Of a stretch of DNA of 64,000 nt, positions 22,828-31,877 are shown one piece after another. The DNA lies in the NCBI GenBank assembly GCA_934747965.1, contig CAKVHI010000006.1:23550-87549 (forward strand). Reading direction: 5' to 3'. The notes beneath the pieces are model-generated. The model searched no databases. It was not told where the DNA came from and was given only the letters and a program-made list of their open reading frames with translations. Each line of letters begins with the position of its first letter. The first letter of the stretch is position 1. The DNA comes from an uncultured Clostridia bacterium. Its GTDB lineage: Bacteria; Bacillota; Clostridia; Christensenellales; UBA1242. A program made the position numbers and the translations under genes.

Positions 22828-25659
22828 ATGGAAGAATTTATAAAAATAAAAGGCGCAAAAGAAAATAACTTGCAAAACATAGATTTAACTCTTCCCAGAA
22901 ACAAACTTATTGTTTTTACAGGGGTAAGTGGAAGTGGAAAAAGCACTCTTGCTTTTGACACAATTTTTGCCGAGGGGCAACGCAAATTTATGGAAAGTTT
23001 GTCAAGTTATGCTCGAATGTTTTTGGGTCAGATGCAAAAACCAAATGTTGATTCGATTGAAGGGTTATCTCCAGCAATCTCTATAGACCAGAAAAGCACA
23101 TCGCAAAATCCAAGGTCAACGGTTGGCACGGTTACAGAAATTTATGATTATTTAAGACTTTTGTATGCAAATATTGGTATACCTTTTTGTCCTAATTGCC
23201 ATAAGCCAATCAAAAAACAAACAGTAGATCAGATTGTCGACAAAGTTAAGGAACTTGGGCTTGGCGAAAAAATATTGATTGAATCTCCAATTATCAGTGG
23301 TGAAAAAGGCACTCATGCAAAAACGCTTGAAAGTTTGAATAAAAGTGGATTTATTCGTGTTAAAATTGATGGAAATATTTATACTCTCGATGAAGAAATA
23401 AGTTTAGACAAAAACATAAAACATACGATAAATGTAGTTATAGACAGAATTATCATCAAGGAAGATAATTTGGGAAGAATAGAAGAATCTATTGAAAACG
23501 CAATTAAGCTTTCAAAAGGCAAAGTTATAATCACTCATAATGAAATTGAGATGTTATACTCAACAAATTTTGCTTGTCCAGAATGTGGGTATAGTTATTC
23601 AGAAATATCGCCAAGATTATTTAGTTTTAATAATCCATTTGGGGCTTGCAAACATTGCTTAGGTCTTGGTTTTAAACAACAAATTAGTGAAGACTTAATT
23701 TTGTCTAAGCCTAATTTAACCTTAAATGAAGGCGGACTTACAATTTCAGGTTGGAACATGGATGCAGGCTCGATTTCATTTTCTCAATTCAAAGCACTTT
23801 CAAAAAAATATGGTTTCAGTATGGATGTTCCCGTAAAAGACTTACCAAAAGATGTTATAAAACTTTTGCTTTATGGAACGAACGATGAAATAGAAGTTAA
23901 CTATAAATCAAGCAAGTGGGAAACAACTTACAAAACAAAATTTGAAGGAATCATCCCCAATTTGGAAAGGCGTTTTAGGGAAACGACAAGTGATTATATA
24001 AAAGGTGAAATCTCAAAATATATGGTGCAAACCCCTTGCCCAGAATGTAAGGGTAAAAGACTTAATAAAGAAGCCTTGAATGTTTTTATCAACAACAAAA
24101 ATATTGATGATTTTTGCAGTTTGAGTGTTGAAGATGCTCTTAAGTTTTTAGATGATTTAAAGTTGAATGAAAGTGAAAAAATAATAAGTGAAAGCATTTT
24201 GAAAGAAGTTAGGGCAAGATTAAACTTCTTGAAGAATGTTGGACTTAACTATTTAACTTTGTCGCGTGCTTCAAACACTTTAAGCGGGGGCGAAAGTCAA
24301 CGAATAAGACTTGCTACGCAAATAGGCAGTGGTCTTGTTGGTGTTTTATATATTTTGGATGAGCCTTCGATAGGGCTTCATCAAAAAGACAACGATAAAC
24401 TTATTCAAACATTAAAAAATTTAAGAGATTTAGGAAATACAGTTATTGTTGTTGAACATGATGAGGACACAATTAAAAGTGCTGACTACATTGTTGATAT
24501 TGGACCTCTAGCCGGAAGCCATGGCGGACGCGTTGTGGCACAAGGGACCTTAGAAGAAGTTTTAAAAAGTAAAGATAGCATAACAGCAAAGTTTTTGCGA
24601 GGGGAAGAAAAAATTGAAGTCCCAAAAATAAGGCGTAAAGCAAACAAAGGTTACATTGAGATTAAAGGAGCAAATCAAAATAATCTTAAAAACATAAATG
24701 TTAAGTTTCCACTTGGCGTTTTGACCGTTGTTACTGGGGTAAGCGGAAGTGGTAAGAGTACCTTAGTTAATCAAACCTTGTTTCCAAATGCTTATAAATT
24801 AACAAATAATAAAAATTCTTTAAGTCCTATTGGTTGCAAATCAGTTGAAGGTATTAATGACAACACTATAGATAAAGTTATCAACATAGACCAATCACCA
24901 ATCGGCAGAACTCCTCGAAGCAATCCGGCAACATACACGGGTTTATTCACTTTAATTCGTGAACTTTACAGTCAAACTGAATTGAGCAAAATGAGAGGAT
25001 ACACGGCTGGAAGATTTAGTTTTAATATTCCGGGTGGAAGATGTGAAGCGTGCAGTGGAGATGGAATTAAAAAAATTGAAATGTACTTTTTGCCAGATGT
25101 TTATGTGCCTTGCGAAGTTTGCGGTGGCAAAAGATATAACAGGGAAACTTTAGAAGTTAAATACAAAGGCAAGTCTATCAGCGATGTTTTGGACATGACT
25201 ATTGAACAGGCCTTAATCTTTTTTGAAAATTTCCCACAACTAAAAACGAAACTACAAACACTTTATGATGTAGGTCTTGGATATATCAAACTTGGTCAAA
25301 GTGCAACAACTTTAAGTGGTGGGGAAGCACAAAGGGTTAAACTTGCAACTGAACTTTGTCGAAAGTCGACAGGAAGAACCTTATATATTTTGGATGAACC
25401 AACAACTGGGCTTCATATGTATGATGTAAAAAAACTTTCACAAATCTTACAGCGTCTAGTTGAAGGCGGAAATACTTGTATTGTTATTGAGCATAATCTT
25501 GATATTATCAAGACTGCCGACTATATCATAGATATGGGCCCTGATGGCGGTAAAAACGGCGGACAGGTTATTGCTAAAGGCACTCCAGAAGAAATTATTA
25601 AATGTGAAAAAAGTTACACAGGTCAGTATCTTAAAAATTTGTTACAACCAAAAAACTAA
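22828..25659 (+). CDS. uvrA: UvrABC system protein A
   Basis: 943-residue damage-sensing ABC ATPase of nucleotide excision repair. It starts MEEFIKIKGAKENNL at 22828 after AAAGGA. The frame is open back to 22765, but that would translate part of the cloverleaf, so I reject the longer start. Two ABC modules are present: Walker A GVSGSGKST in each, signatures LSGGESQRIRLA and LSGGEAQRVKLA, and zinc modules CPNCHKP, CPECGYS/CKHC, CPECKGK and CEACSGDG/CEVCGGK. All signatures look intact. Confidence 0.97.
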   Translation: MEEFIKIKGAKENNLQNIDLTLPRNKLIVFTGVSGSGKSTLAFDTIFAEGQRKFMESLSSYARMFLGQMQKPNVDSIEGLSPAISIDQKSTSQNPRSTVGTVTEIYDYLRLLYANIGIPFCPNCHKPIKKQTVDQIVDKVKELGLGEKILIESPIISGEKGTHAKTLESLNKSGFIRVKIDGNIYTLDEEISLDKNIKHTINVVIDRIIIKEDNLGRIEESIENAIKLSKGKVIITHNEIEMLYSTNFACPECGYSYSEISPRLFSFNNPFGACKHCLGLGFKQQISEDLILSKPNLTLNEGGLTISGWNMDAGSISFSQFKALSKKYGFSMDVPVKDLPKDVIKLLLYGTNDEIEVNYKSSKWETTYKTKFEGIIPNLERRFRETTSDYIKGEISKYMVQTPCPECKGKRLNKEALNVFINNKNIDDFCSLSVEDALKFLDDLKLNESEKIISESILKEVRARLNFLKNVGLNYLTLSRASNTLSGGESQRIRLATQIGSGLVGVLYILDEPSIGLHQKDNDKLIQTLKNLRDLGNTVIVVEHDEDTIKSADYIVDIGPLAGSHGGRVVAQGTLEEVLKSKDSITAKFLRGEEKIEVPKIRRKANKGYIEIKGANQNNLKNINVKFPLGVLTVVTGVSGSGKSTLVNQTLFPNAYKLTNNKNSLSPIGCKSVEGINDNTIDKVINIDQSPIGRTPRSNPATYTGLFTLIRELYSQTELSKMRGYTAGRFSFNIPGGRCEACSGDGIKKIEMYFLPDVYVPCEVCGGKRYNRETLEVKYKGKSISDVLDMTIEQALIFFENFPQLKTKLQTLYDVGLGYIKLGQSATTLSGGEAQRVKLATELCRKSTGRTLYILDEPTTGLHMYDVKKLSQILQRLVEGGNTCIVIEHNLDIIKTADYIIDMGPDGGKNGGQVIAKGTPEEIIKCEKSYTGQYLKNLLQPKN

Positions 25660-25768
25660 TAAAAAATTAATAATTTGTCATAATTTGTAAAATAATGTTA
25701 AATTTTAAACAAAAATTAAGTTATTATTTAATAATTATAAAAATTTATAAAAATTTTTGAAAAACCTA

Positions 25769-25797
25769 TTGACAACATTGATTTTGCATGGTATTAT
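25769..25797 (+). promoter_or_regulatory. Distal sigma-A promoter upstream of cysS
   Basis: TTGACA (25769-25774), 17-bp spacer, TATTAT (25792-25797). Transcription from it meets a terminator after about 80 nt. Confidence 0.75.
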
Positions 25798-25803
25798 ATC
25801 GTT

Positions 25804-25882
25804 ACCATTTAAGAAGAAATCAAAAACTTTTTAAATTTAATAATTTTTTATTGAAACTCACACCATCAGGTGTGTTTTTTAT
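25804..25882 (+). ncRNA. Possible short attenuated transcript or sRNA
   Basis: Inferred RNA between the distal promoter and the hairpin CACACC/GGTGTG (25859-25864 and 25869-25874), with an ATCA loop and a T6 run. It may be an attenuated cysS leader or an independent small RNA. No Rfam family is recognised. Confidence 0.4.
25859..25882 (+). terminator. Intrinsic terminator/attenuator upstream of cysS
   Basis: A 6-bp GC-containing stem with an ATCA tetraloop and a run of T, located downstream of a promoter and upstream of the cysS-proximal promoter. Confidence 0.8.
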
Positions 25883-25950
25883 TTTAACAAGAATTTATTT
25901 GTTACAATTTGTTTTTAAGTTTCATAATAATTATAAATGTTACTATTTAT

Positions 25951-25979
25951 TTGACAAATTTGATAAAATTTTTTATTAT
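25951..25979 (+). promoter_or_regulatory. Proximal sigma-A promoter of cysS
   Basis: TTGACA (25951-25956), 17-bp spacer, TATTAT (25974-25979). AGGAG at 25985-25989 lies right at the expected transcription start, so the leader is extremely short. Confidence 0.75.
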
Positions 25980-25994
25980 TAATTAGGAGTTTTT

Positions 25995-27386
25995 ATGAAA
26001 ATTTATAATAGTTTAACAAGACAAAAAGAAGAATTTAAACCACTAGAAGATGGAAAAGTTAAAATGTATGCTTGCGGAATTACCGTAAGTGGCAAGGCAC
26101 ATATTGGTCATGCAATTCAAGCAATGGTCTTTGATATTATTCGCAAATATCTTGAAAAAAAAGGTTATGATGTTGTTTATGCAAGAAATTACACCGATGT
26201 TGATGATAAAATAATTTTGAATGCTCAAAAACTTGGTGTTGATGCTCTTCAATTTGCAAAAACAAATATGCAAGCAATAGATAAGTCTATGAAAAACCTT
26301 GCAGTTGACAAGCCAACACTAGAATTAAAGGCAACTGAAACTATCCCACAAATTATTGAATTTATTGGCAAATTAATTGAAAAAGGATATGCATATTCAA
26401 CTCCTGAAGGTGATGTTTACTATGATGTAAAAAAATTTGCTGAGTATGGAAAGTTAAGCCACAGAAATTTGGAGGATACTTTAGATGGCGTTAGAAAAGA
26501 AAATTTAGAAAACAAGCATAGCCCGCTTGATTTTGCTTTATGGAAAAGTGCCAAACCTAATGAAATTTTTTGGGAGAGCCCTTGGGGTAAAGGTAGACCG
26601 GGTTGGCATATTGAGTGTAGTGCAATGAATTATTACAATCTTGGCGAGCAGATTGACATTCATGGTGGCGGAAGAGATTTGTTGTTTCCTCATCATGAAA
26701 ATGAAATTGCTCAAACAGAAGCATTAACGGGCAAACAATTTGCAAAATATTGGATTCATAATGGTCTTGTTAAAATCAATGGTCAAAAGATGAGTAAATC
26801 ACTCAACAACAGCATATTTTTGGATGATTTGTTAGAAAAATATAATAATGAAGTTATTAGATTTGCCTTGCTACAAACAAATTATAAAAACGATATTAAT
26901 ATCGTTGACGGTTTGTTTGATGAAGCCGAAAAACAACTTACGAATTTTTATCAGATAATTTTTAATGTAGAAAGTAAATTTAAGTCAAACAATCTAAATA
27001 TGAAAATAGATGAAGATTTTAATAACTCAATGGACGATGACTTTAACACATCAAAAGCAATTTCAAATTTGTTTGGATATTTTAAGACAATAAATAGTAA
27101 ATTAAAGTCTAATAACGAATCATGCATTGAAGATGTAAATGCGATTAAACAAACTTATAGTTTGCTAGGTTTGTTTAAATGTGATGCTAAAAAATTTTTG
27201 GATGAAGTTAAAAACAAAAAATTATCAAGCAACATTCCACAACAAGTTTTGGACCTTGCACAACTAAGATGGCTTGCAAAACAATCAAAAGATTTTGCAA
27301 AAGCCGATGAATATCGAAATCAAATAACAAATTTAGGATACACAATTAAAGACAATAAAGAAGGATATGAAATTGTTAAAAATTAA
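25995..27386 (+). CDS. cysS: Cysteinyl-tRNA synthetase
   Basis: 463-residue class I aminoacyl-tRNA synthetase that charges tRNA-Cys. The HIGH motif is in KAHIGHAIQ and the KMSKS motif in KINGQKMSKSLNNS. Zinc ligands are the Cys in YACGIT, the Cys in HIECSAMNY, and HGGGRDLLFPHHENE. AGGAG precedes the ATG at 25995. Two promoters and an attenuator-like hairpin lie upstream. Confidence 0.97.
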   Translation: MKIYNSLTRQKEEFKPLEDGKVKMYACGITVSGKAHIGHAIQAMVFDIIRKYLEKKGYDVVYARNYTDVDDKIILNAQKLGVDALQFAKTNMQAIDKSMKNLAVDKPTLELKATETIPQIIEFIGKLIEKGYAYSTPEGDVYYDVKKFAEYGKLSHRNLEDTLDGVRKENLENKHSPLDFALWKSAKPNEIFWESPWGKGRPGWHIECSAMNYYNLGEQIDIHGGGRDLLFPHHENEIAQTEALTGKQFAKYWIHNGLVKINGQKMSKSLNNSIFLDDLLEKYNNEVIRFALLQTNYKNDINIVDGLFDEAEKQLTNFYQIIFNVESKFKSNNLNMKIDEDFNNSMDDDFNTSKAISNLFGYFKTINSKLKSNNESCIEDVNAIKQTYSLLGLFKCDAKKFLDEVKNKKLSSNIPQQVLDLAQLRWLAKQSKDFAKADEYRNQITNLGYTIKDNKEGYEIVKN

Positions 27387-27415
27387 CTTAAAAAAACTAT
27401 ATCAAAAAATTAACA

Positions 27416-27454
27416 ATGCAACCAAATTCGGTTAATGTCCGAATTTGGTTGCAT
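27416..27454. repeat. Perfect 16-bp inverted repeat downstream of cysS
   Basis: Arms 27416-27431 and 27439-27454 are perfectly complementary around a 7-nt loop. The following bases are ATTTTT, so it may help terminate cysS, but a second terminator follows at once. Confidence 0.75.
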
Positions 27455-27466
27455 ATTTTTAAAACG

Positions 27467-27492
27467 AACCACAACTTTTGTGGTTTTTTTTC
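27467..27492 (+). terminator. Rho-independent terminator downstream of cysS
   Basis: Stem AACCACAA/TTGTGGTT (27467-27474 and 27478-27485) followed by a T-run. Confidence 0.85.
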
Positions 27493-27562
27493 ATTAAAAA
27501 TTAAACAGATTTTTTGTAACAAAAGTTGTTTAAAAAATTTTTAAATGTAAATTATTTAATGT

Positions 27563-28282
27563 ATGTTTACATTAATTGCAAGATGTGTGATAATTTATTT
27601 AATTGTTTTGTGTGTTTTCAGACTTATGGGTAAGCGTCAACTTGGAGAACTTCAACCATTTGAATTTGTCATAACCTTGATTGTCGCAGATTTGGCGACA
27701 CTTCCTATGGCAGACACGGCAATTCCATTAATTCATGGAATTGTTCCATTAATTACGCTTTTGTTGATACATTTTGGTATTTCAGTTTTAATTCAAAAAA
27801 GTCTGTTTTTTCGAAAAGTTATAAGCGGTAAACCTGTTATAATTATTTCTCCAAAAGGTATAGATTATGAAAATCTAAAAAAATTAAACTTAAACCTTAA
27901 CGATGTTCAAGAAAGTTTAAGAAATTTGAATTTCTTTAATTTTGAAGATATTGAATATGCAATCGTTGAAACCAATGGTAAAATTACTGTAATTCCAAAA
28001 GTTGCATCAACTCCTGTTACATGTGAAGATTTGCAAATAAACAAGCCTGAAAACAGGTTAATCACAATGCTTATTTCGGATGGAAAACTTGTTAAAGAAA
28101 ACTTGGAATTATGCGGAGTGGATGAAAACTTTATTTTGAGAAATATCAAAAGAGCAGGAGAAAGTAAAATTAAAAATATTTTAATTTTTACACTAGACAA
28201 TGATGGTAATATGTATATACAGCCAAAAAATAAGCAATATGTAACATTAAAAACAACTTTTGAAGGTGGTAATAACTGGTGA
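27563..28282 (+). CDS. YetF/DUF421 family membrane protein
   Basis: A 239-residue protein with three N-terminal TM helices (about 3-23, 36-53 and 56-76). The motif GKRQLGELQPFEFVITLIVA is diagnostic of the YetF/YdfR (DUF421) family. A cytoplasmic domain follows, with KPVIIISPKGID and the DIEYAIVETNGKITVIPK block. In spore formers this family is linked to spore or envelope functions. It overlaps the DUF4363 gene by 4 nt (GTGA). Confidence 0.88.
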   Translation: MFTLIARCVIIYLIVLCVFRLMGKRQLGELQPFEFVITLIVADLATLPMADTAIPLIHGIVPLITLLLIHFGISVLIQKSLFFRKVISGKPVIIISPKGIDYENLKKLNLNLNDVQESLRNLNFFNFEDIEYAIVETNGKITVIPKVASTPVTCEDLQINKPENRLITMLISDGKLVKENLELCGVDENFILRNIKRAGESKIKNILIFTLDNDGNMYIQPKNKQYVTLKTTFEGGNNW

Positions 28283-28668
28283 AGCGCGGTTTTGTAATAA
28301 TATCTATTTTTTTGATTTTGATAGGTTTATGTGTGTGGGAAGATGTTTATTTAAGCTCGAATTTAAAACTACTGAATGAAAAAGCCACAGAACTTGCTCA
28401 AATTGTTAGAAATTCTGAGGATGTAAATACGGAAGAAGTAAAAAACAAAATTAAAGAACTAGATGACTTTTGGGTAAAAACTGAAAATCGTTTTTGCCTT
28501 GTGGTTAATCATATAAACATGGAAGAAGCAGGCGAGCAAATTACAAAAATAAAAACATTTTCTGAACTTAACAAAAAAGAAGAACTTTTGGTCGAGATAG
28601 ATTTGTTAGTTTATTTTTCTGAAAGTTATGAGCATATTATTGTTCCACACATCCAAAATATTTTGTAA
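28279..28668 (+). CDS. DUF4363-like membrane-anchored protein
   Basis: A 129-residue protein starting with GTG at 28279, overlapping the yetF-like stop codon. It has one N-terminal TM helix (about 4-22) and a helical extracytoplasmic part with a KTENRFCLVVNHINMEEAGE segment. Size, topology and coupling to YetF fit the DUF4363 family commonly found beside DUF421 genes in Clostridia. Function is unknown. Confidence 0.75.
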   Translation: MKRGFVIISIFLILIGLCVWEDVYLSSNLKLLNEKATELAQIVRNSEDVNTEEVKNKIKELDDFWVKTENRFCLVVNHINMEEAGEQITKIKTFSELNKKEELLVEIDLLVYFSESYEHIIVPHIQNIL

Positions 28669-28713
28669 GTATTCTATTATTAAAGGTATAAAAAAAGTTT
28701 AAAAAATTAGTAT

Positions 28714-28749
28714 AAAAAAAGAACACAAATTTATAGTGTGTTCTTTTTT
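28714..28749. terminator. Bidirectional terminator
   Basis: Stem AAAAAGAACACA/TGTGTTCTTTTT around 28716-28727 and 28737-28748 with a 9-nt loop. It separates convergent genes and can serve both. Confidence 0.88.
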
Positions 28750-28763
28750 GTTAGATATTAAAA

Positions 28764-29150
28764 CTAGAACAAATTTTCATCCTTAGAAACTTTTTTGTTT
28801 GACTTTGCTTTATATTTTTTTTCTGTTTCTACAGTTATAAAATCAGAGTAATCTTTTGAGTATTTTGGAAAAAATTTTGACATAATTTTTCGATATTTAA
28901 CAGACAAATCTTTTCCGAAATCATCAAATGCTTCAAATTCTTTTAAAGTTATTGCAGAAAAATTAATAGCATTTTTTTGAAATGAAAAATTATTGTCCTC
29001 TCTCCAAATAATAATAAATCTATTTTTTCTGTCGACAAAAGTTTTTGCAGTAACATTCATTGGCTCTAAGCCCAAAATTGTGGCAATTTCAACTAATTTT
29101 TTGTTTGAAAATTTTTTTAATCTGTTGATGTATTGATTTCTTTTATACAT
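28764..29150 (-). CDS. Hypothetical basic protein, 128 aa
   Basis: A small Lys-rich soluble protein with an AGGTG ribosome site. I recognise no family. It starts with a helical segment (YINRLKKFSNKKLVEIATIL), has a short beta region (NRFIIIWRED) and ends in a charged, probably disordered tail. It lies 65 nt downstream of the flippase gene on the same strand and may be co-transcribed with it. Confidence 0.65.
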   Translation of the reverse strand: MYKRNQYINRLKKFSNKKLVEIATILGLEPMNVTAKTFVDRKNRFIIIWREDNNFSFQKNAINFSAITLKEFEAFDDFGKDLSVKYRKIMSKFFPKYSKDYSDFITVETEKKYKAKSNKKVSKDENLF

Positions 29151-29215
29151 ATTTCACCTAAAAAATATTATATAAACTTTTAATATATCTGTCAATAGTC
29201 AAAATAAATATTTTT

Positions 29216-30748
29216 CTAACTTTTCTTCTTTGATTTTTTCTTTAAAATTTTAATATTTTTGAAGTTTACAAGCAGAGCATTAAGTGTGAAGATTTTAAAG
29301 ATTAGGCATAAAATAACAAAAAATACTGCACCGATTATTGAACTTAACGCAATAGAGAAAAATGTTGTGAAGAATTTGCTAAGAATTCCGAAAGTAAATT
29401 GATTTATTAAAATAGATGGTATTAGAAATAAACACATTTCAAAAGTTTCTTTTAAAATAACTTTTTCGATTTTTAATTCTTTTTTAATCATTTTTAAGTT
29501 TAAAAAGCCTGAAATAGTAAGGGAACCAGCCATGCCAATTAGAAGGGAATATATACCAAAATTTTTTGGAAGCAGAATAATAGATAATATTAAAAATATA
29601 CTGCCAAATACATAATTTTTAAAACTTTTAACTTCAAAACCCAGAGAATTTAAAACGCTAGAAGCAATATCATTTATTCCCATAGGAAGCATAATCATAG
29701 CTGAATATTGAAGCATTATTCCACTTAATTCATTGTTGTAAACAAACGAACCAATTTCTTTTCCAACAGCACAAAAACAAGGAACAAGGAATAAAGAAAT
29801 AAAAACTGAAAAAACGAAACTTGTTTTAACTTTTTTTGAAAATTCTTGCATATTATTTTCGGCTTTAAGTTTTGCTAAATCTGGAATTAGTGCCGTGCAA
29901 AGCGAGCCTACTAGGGTGTTAGGTAGATATAAAAGTGGTAATGTCATTCCAAGAGCAATTCCGAAAAGTGAAATTGCTTGGTCGCTTGTGTAACCGACCC
30001 GCACAAGCATTATTGGCATAATAAAAGATATAAACATTCCACCCAAACTTGAGGCTATTCTAAGCATAGTTATTGGTGTTGATTTTTTTAAAAGAGGTTT
30101 GAAATATCCTTTTGGGTTAGAAAATCTACCTTTGTTTTTAAAATAAAACAGCATACTTAATGTGGTTGCAACAACACACGCTATACTTACAGAAATTGCA
30201 CAATAAACAATGCCTTGTTCAACACTTGTCGATGAAGAAACCAAAACGATAATCAAAACAAATTTTATGATTTGTTCAACAAAGTCAACAAGACAGTTTT
30301 CAAAATGTTTTTGTAATCCCCATAAATAGCCCTTAAAACCAACATTTAAACTTGTGGCAATTATGGTAGGAAGAAGAGCGATTAAAACTGAAACTACCAA
30401 TTCTGAAGATGAAAGTTTGATAATTAATGGTTTAAAAATCAAAGTGAAGATGCATATAACAACTGCAAGAAGAGTAGAGATAATTGTACCGCTTGTTATG
30501 GTTTTACTACTTTTTACGTAGTCTTTTTCAGCCAAAAAGGTTGCCGAAAATCTTGAAATCGTGAGAGGAATACCACTTGAAACAATAGTAAGGAACACTC
30601 CCATTATGCTGCAAGCAATTTGATAAATTCCAATAATTTCGGCACCGAGTGTTCGACTCATAAATATACGAATAAAAAAGCCTATAATTCGAGTTAAAAT
30701 AGAAAAAAATGTGATTATGAAAACGGCTTTAAACAAATTTTTAAACAT
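29216..30748 (-). CDS. MOP-superfamily flippase (SpoVB/MurJ-like polysaccharide flippase)
   Basis: A 510-residue polytopic membrane protein with about 13-14 TM helices. The N-terminus, KAVFIITFFSILTRIIGFFI then MSRTLGAEIIGIYQIA, is typical of the SpoVB/polysaccharide-synthesis group of MOP flippases, which move lipid-linked glycans such as lipid II. Whether it is the main lipid II flippase or a sporulation paralogue cannot be decided here. The start at 30748 lies 5 nt after TATAAT (complement of 30754-30759) with no ribosome site. Confidence 0.88.
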   Translation of the reverse strand: MFKNLFKAVFIITFFSILTRIIGFFIRIFMSRTLGAEIIGIYQIACSIMGVFLTIVSSGIPLTISRFSATFLAEKDYVKSSKTITSGTIISTLLAVVICIFTLIFKPLIIKLSSSELVVSVLIALLPTIIATSLNVGFKGYLWGLQKHFENCLVDFVEQIIKFVLIIVLVSSSTSVEQGIVYCAISVSIACVVATTLSMLFYFKNKGRFSNPKGYFKPLLKKSTPITMLRIASSLGGMFISFIMPIMLVRVGYTSDQAISLFGIALGMTLPLLYLPNTLVGSLCTALIPDLAKLKAENNMQEFSKKVKTSFVFSVFISLFLVPCFCAVGKEIGSFVYNNELSGIMLQYSAMIMLPMGINDIASSVLNSLGFEVKSFKNYVFGSIFLILSIILLPKNFGIYSLLIGMAGSLTISGFLNLKMIKKELKIEKVILKETFEMCLFLIPSILINQFTFGILSKFFTTFFSIALSSIIGAVFFVILCLIFKIFTLNALLVNFKNIKILKKKSKKKS

Positions 30749-30800
30749 AATTAATTATATTGTGATGTTTTTCAAAATATAATAATTCTAAGGAGTTTTT

Positions 30801-31112
30801 ATGGAAATTAAAGTAATAAAAAACAAAAATTTTATTTATAAAGTTAAAAAAGATGATACGCTTTTAAGCGTATCAACAAAATTTAAAACATTAGAGAGCA
30901 AGTTAATAGAAGATAATTGCTTGCAGTCAAATGAAATTATGGAAGGAGATTTACTTTATATTTCATGCGAGAATGCTTATATATATGTTGTAAAACCACT
31001 TGATAATTTAAAAAGCATTGCACAAAAATATAATGTTAGCACAAGTTATATTCAAGAAAAAAATGACTTAAAAACTAATAATCTTTTTATAGGTCAAAAG
31101 TTGGTAATATAG
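30801..31112 (+). CDS. LysM-domain protein
   Basis: A 103-residue protein made of two LysM-like motifs (about 11-55 and 60-103). The second is clear: YVVKPLDNLKSIAQKYNVST followed by LFIGQKLVI. LysM binds N-acetylglucosamine in peptidoglycan or chitin. No signal peptide is visible, so it may act inside the cell, for example during spore assembly, or be exported another way. AAGGAG precedes the ATG. Confidence 0.85.
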   Translation: MEIKVIKNKNFIYKVKKDDTLLSVSTKFKTLESKLIEDNCLQSNEIMEGDLLYISCENAYIYVVKPLDNLKSIAQKYNVSTSYIQEKNDLKTNNLFIGQKLVI

Positions 31113-31186
31113 TTTGTTTGTTTATTAAAGATTATAGAAATTTCATTCAAAACTTTTTGGTAAAGTAGTTTTGGATATTTGTGTTA

Positions 31187-31765
31187 TTAAATATTTTGTT
31201 GGTTAATCTTTTGGTTAAAATCAAAGCATCTATATCCACCATGCCCAAGTTCAAAGCTTATATAGTTGCTATTTTTTGGAATGCCAAAAAAATAACTCAT
31301 AAACACAAGTCCCACACCACCGTGAGAAACAATCAAAACATTTTGATTAGGGTTTTTGCTTAATTCATCAAGCAAGTTAAAAACTCTTTTTTCAACATTA
31401 GAGATTGTTTCGGCTTTTGTATATTTTGTTTTAGAGTTAATATTCCAAAAATCGGTGAAATCAAATTCTTTTCTGGTTAAGCCTTCAAATTCACCAAAAT
31501 CACGTTCAATAAGCCTTAAATCTGTTTCAATTTTATAATTCTTGTTGCATATAATTTCGCAAGTTTGCCTTGCTCTTAAAAGTGGGCTAGACAAAACTCT
31601 GTCAAATTTAACATCTTTTAAAGTTTCTCTAAGTTTATATGCTTGCTCTAAACCATGGTTATTTAGGGCTAAGTCTTTAAGACCTTGACATTTAGGGTCT
31701 ATTTTTCCATTTTCATTTACATAATCATTCCAGTCTGTTGACCCATGTCTGACAAAATAAATCAT
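31187..31765 (-). CDS. Histidine phosphatase (phosphoglycerate mutase-like) family protein
   Basis: A 192-residue protein of the histidine phosphatase superfamily. The catalytic motif is RHGST (6-10, His7). SSPLLRARQT is the phosphate-binding Arg region, ERDFGEFEG holds the acid, and VSHGG has the second His. It is a small-molecule phosphatase whose substrate cannot be predicted. AAAGGA precedes the ATG. Confidence 0.92.
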   Translation of the reverse strand: MIYFVRHGSTDWNDYVNENGKIDPKCQGLKDLALNNHGLEQAYKLRETLKDVKFDRVLSSPLLRARQTCEIICNKNYKIETDLRLIERDFGEFEGLTRKEFDFTDFWNINSKTKYTKAETISNVEKRVFNLLDELSKNPNQNVLIVSHGGVGLVFMSYFFGIPKNSNYISFELGHGGYRCFDFNQKINQQNI

Positions 31766-31843
31766 AATTATCCTTTGTTGTTAATTTTTATTATTATTGC
31801 AATTATAATAAAATTTGTCAATTAAATATTCTAATAATTTATT

Positions 31844-31872
31844 AAAAAGCGAGAGGTTTTAAACCTCTCGCT
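31844..31872 (-). terminator. Rho-independent terminator of the large surface-protein gene
   Basis: Stem AGCGAGAGGTTT/AAACCTCTCGCT (31848-31859 and 31861-31872). Read on the minus strand it is followed by TTTTT. Confidence 0.9.
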
Positions 31873-31877
31873 AACTA

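Larger units (their letters stand above)
25660..25994. other. 335-bp region upstream of cysS with two promoters and an internal terminator
   Basis: AT-rich spacer without a credible gene. It has a promoter at 25769-25797, an intrinsic terminator at 25859-25882, and a second promoter at 25951-25979 next to cysS. The segment 25804-25882 could be a separate short RNA of about 80 nt. I see no T-box signature. Confidence 0.6.

Noticed and set aside
25788..25982. 64-residue ORF upstream of cysS
   Set aside because: It starts inside the -10 region, runs through a terminator and has no ribosome site.
25800..25990. T-box riboswitch before cysS
   Set aside because: No T-box consensus (AGGGTGGNACCGCG-like) or specifier stem is visible; the region is too short and AT-rich.
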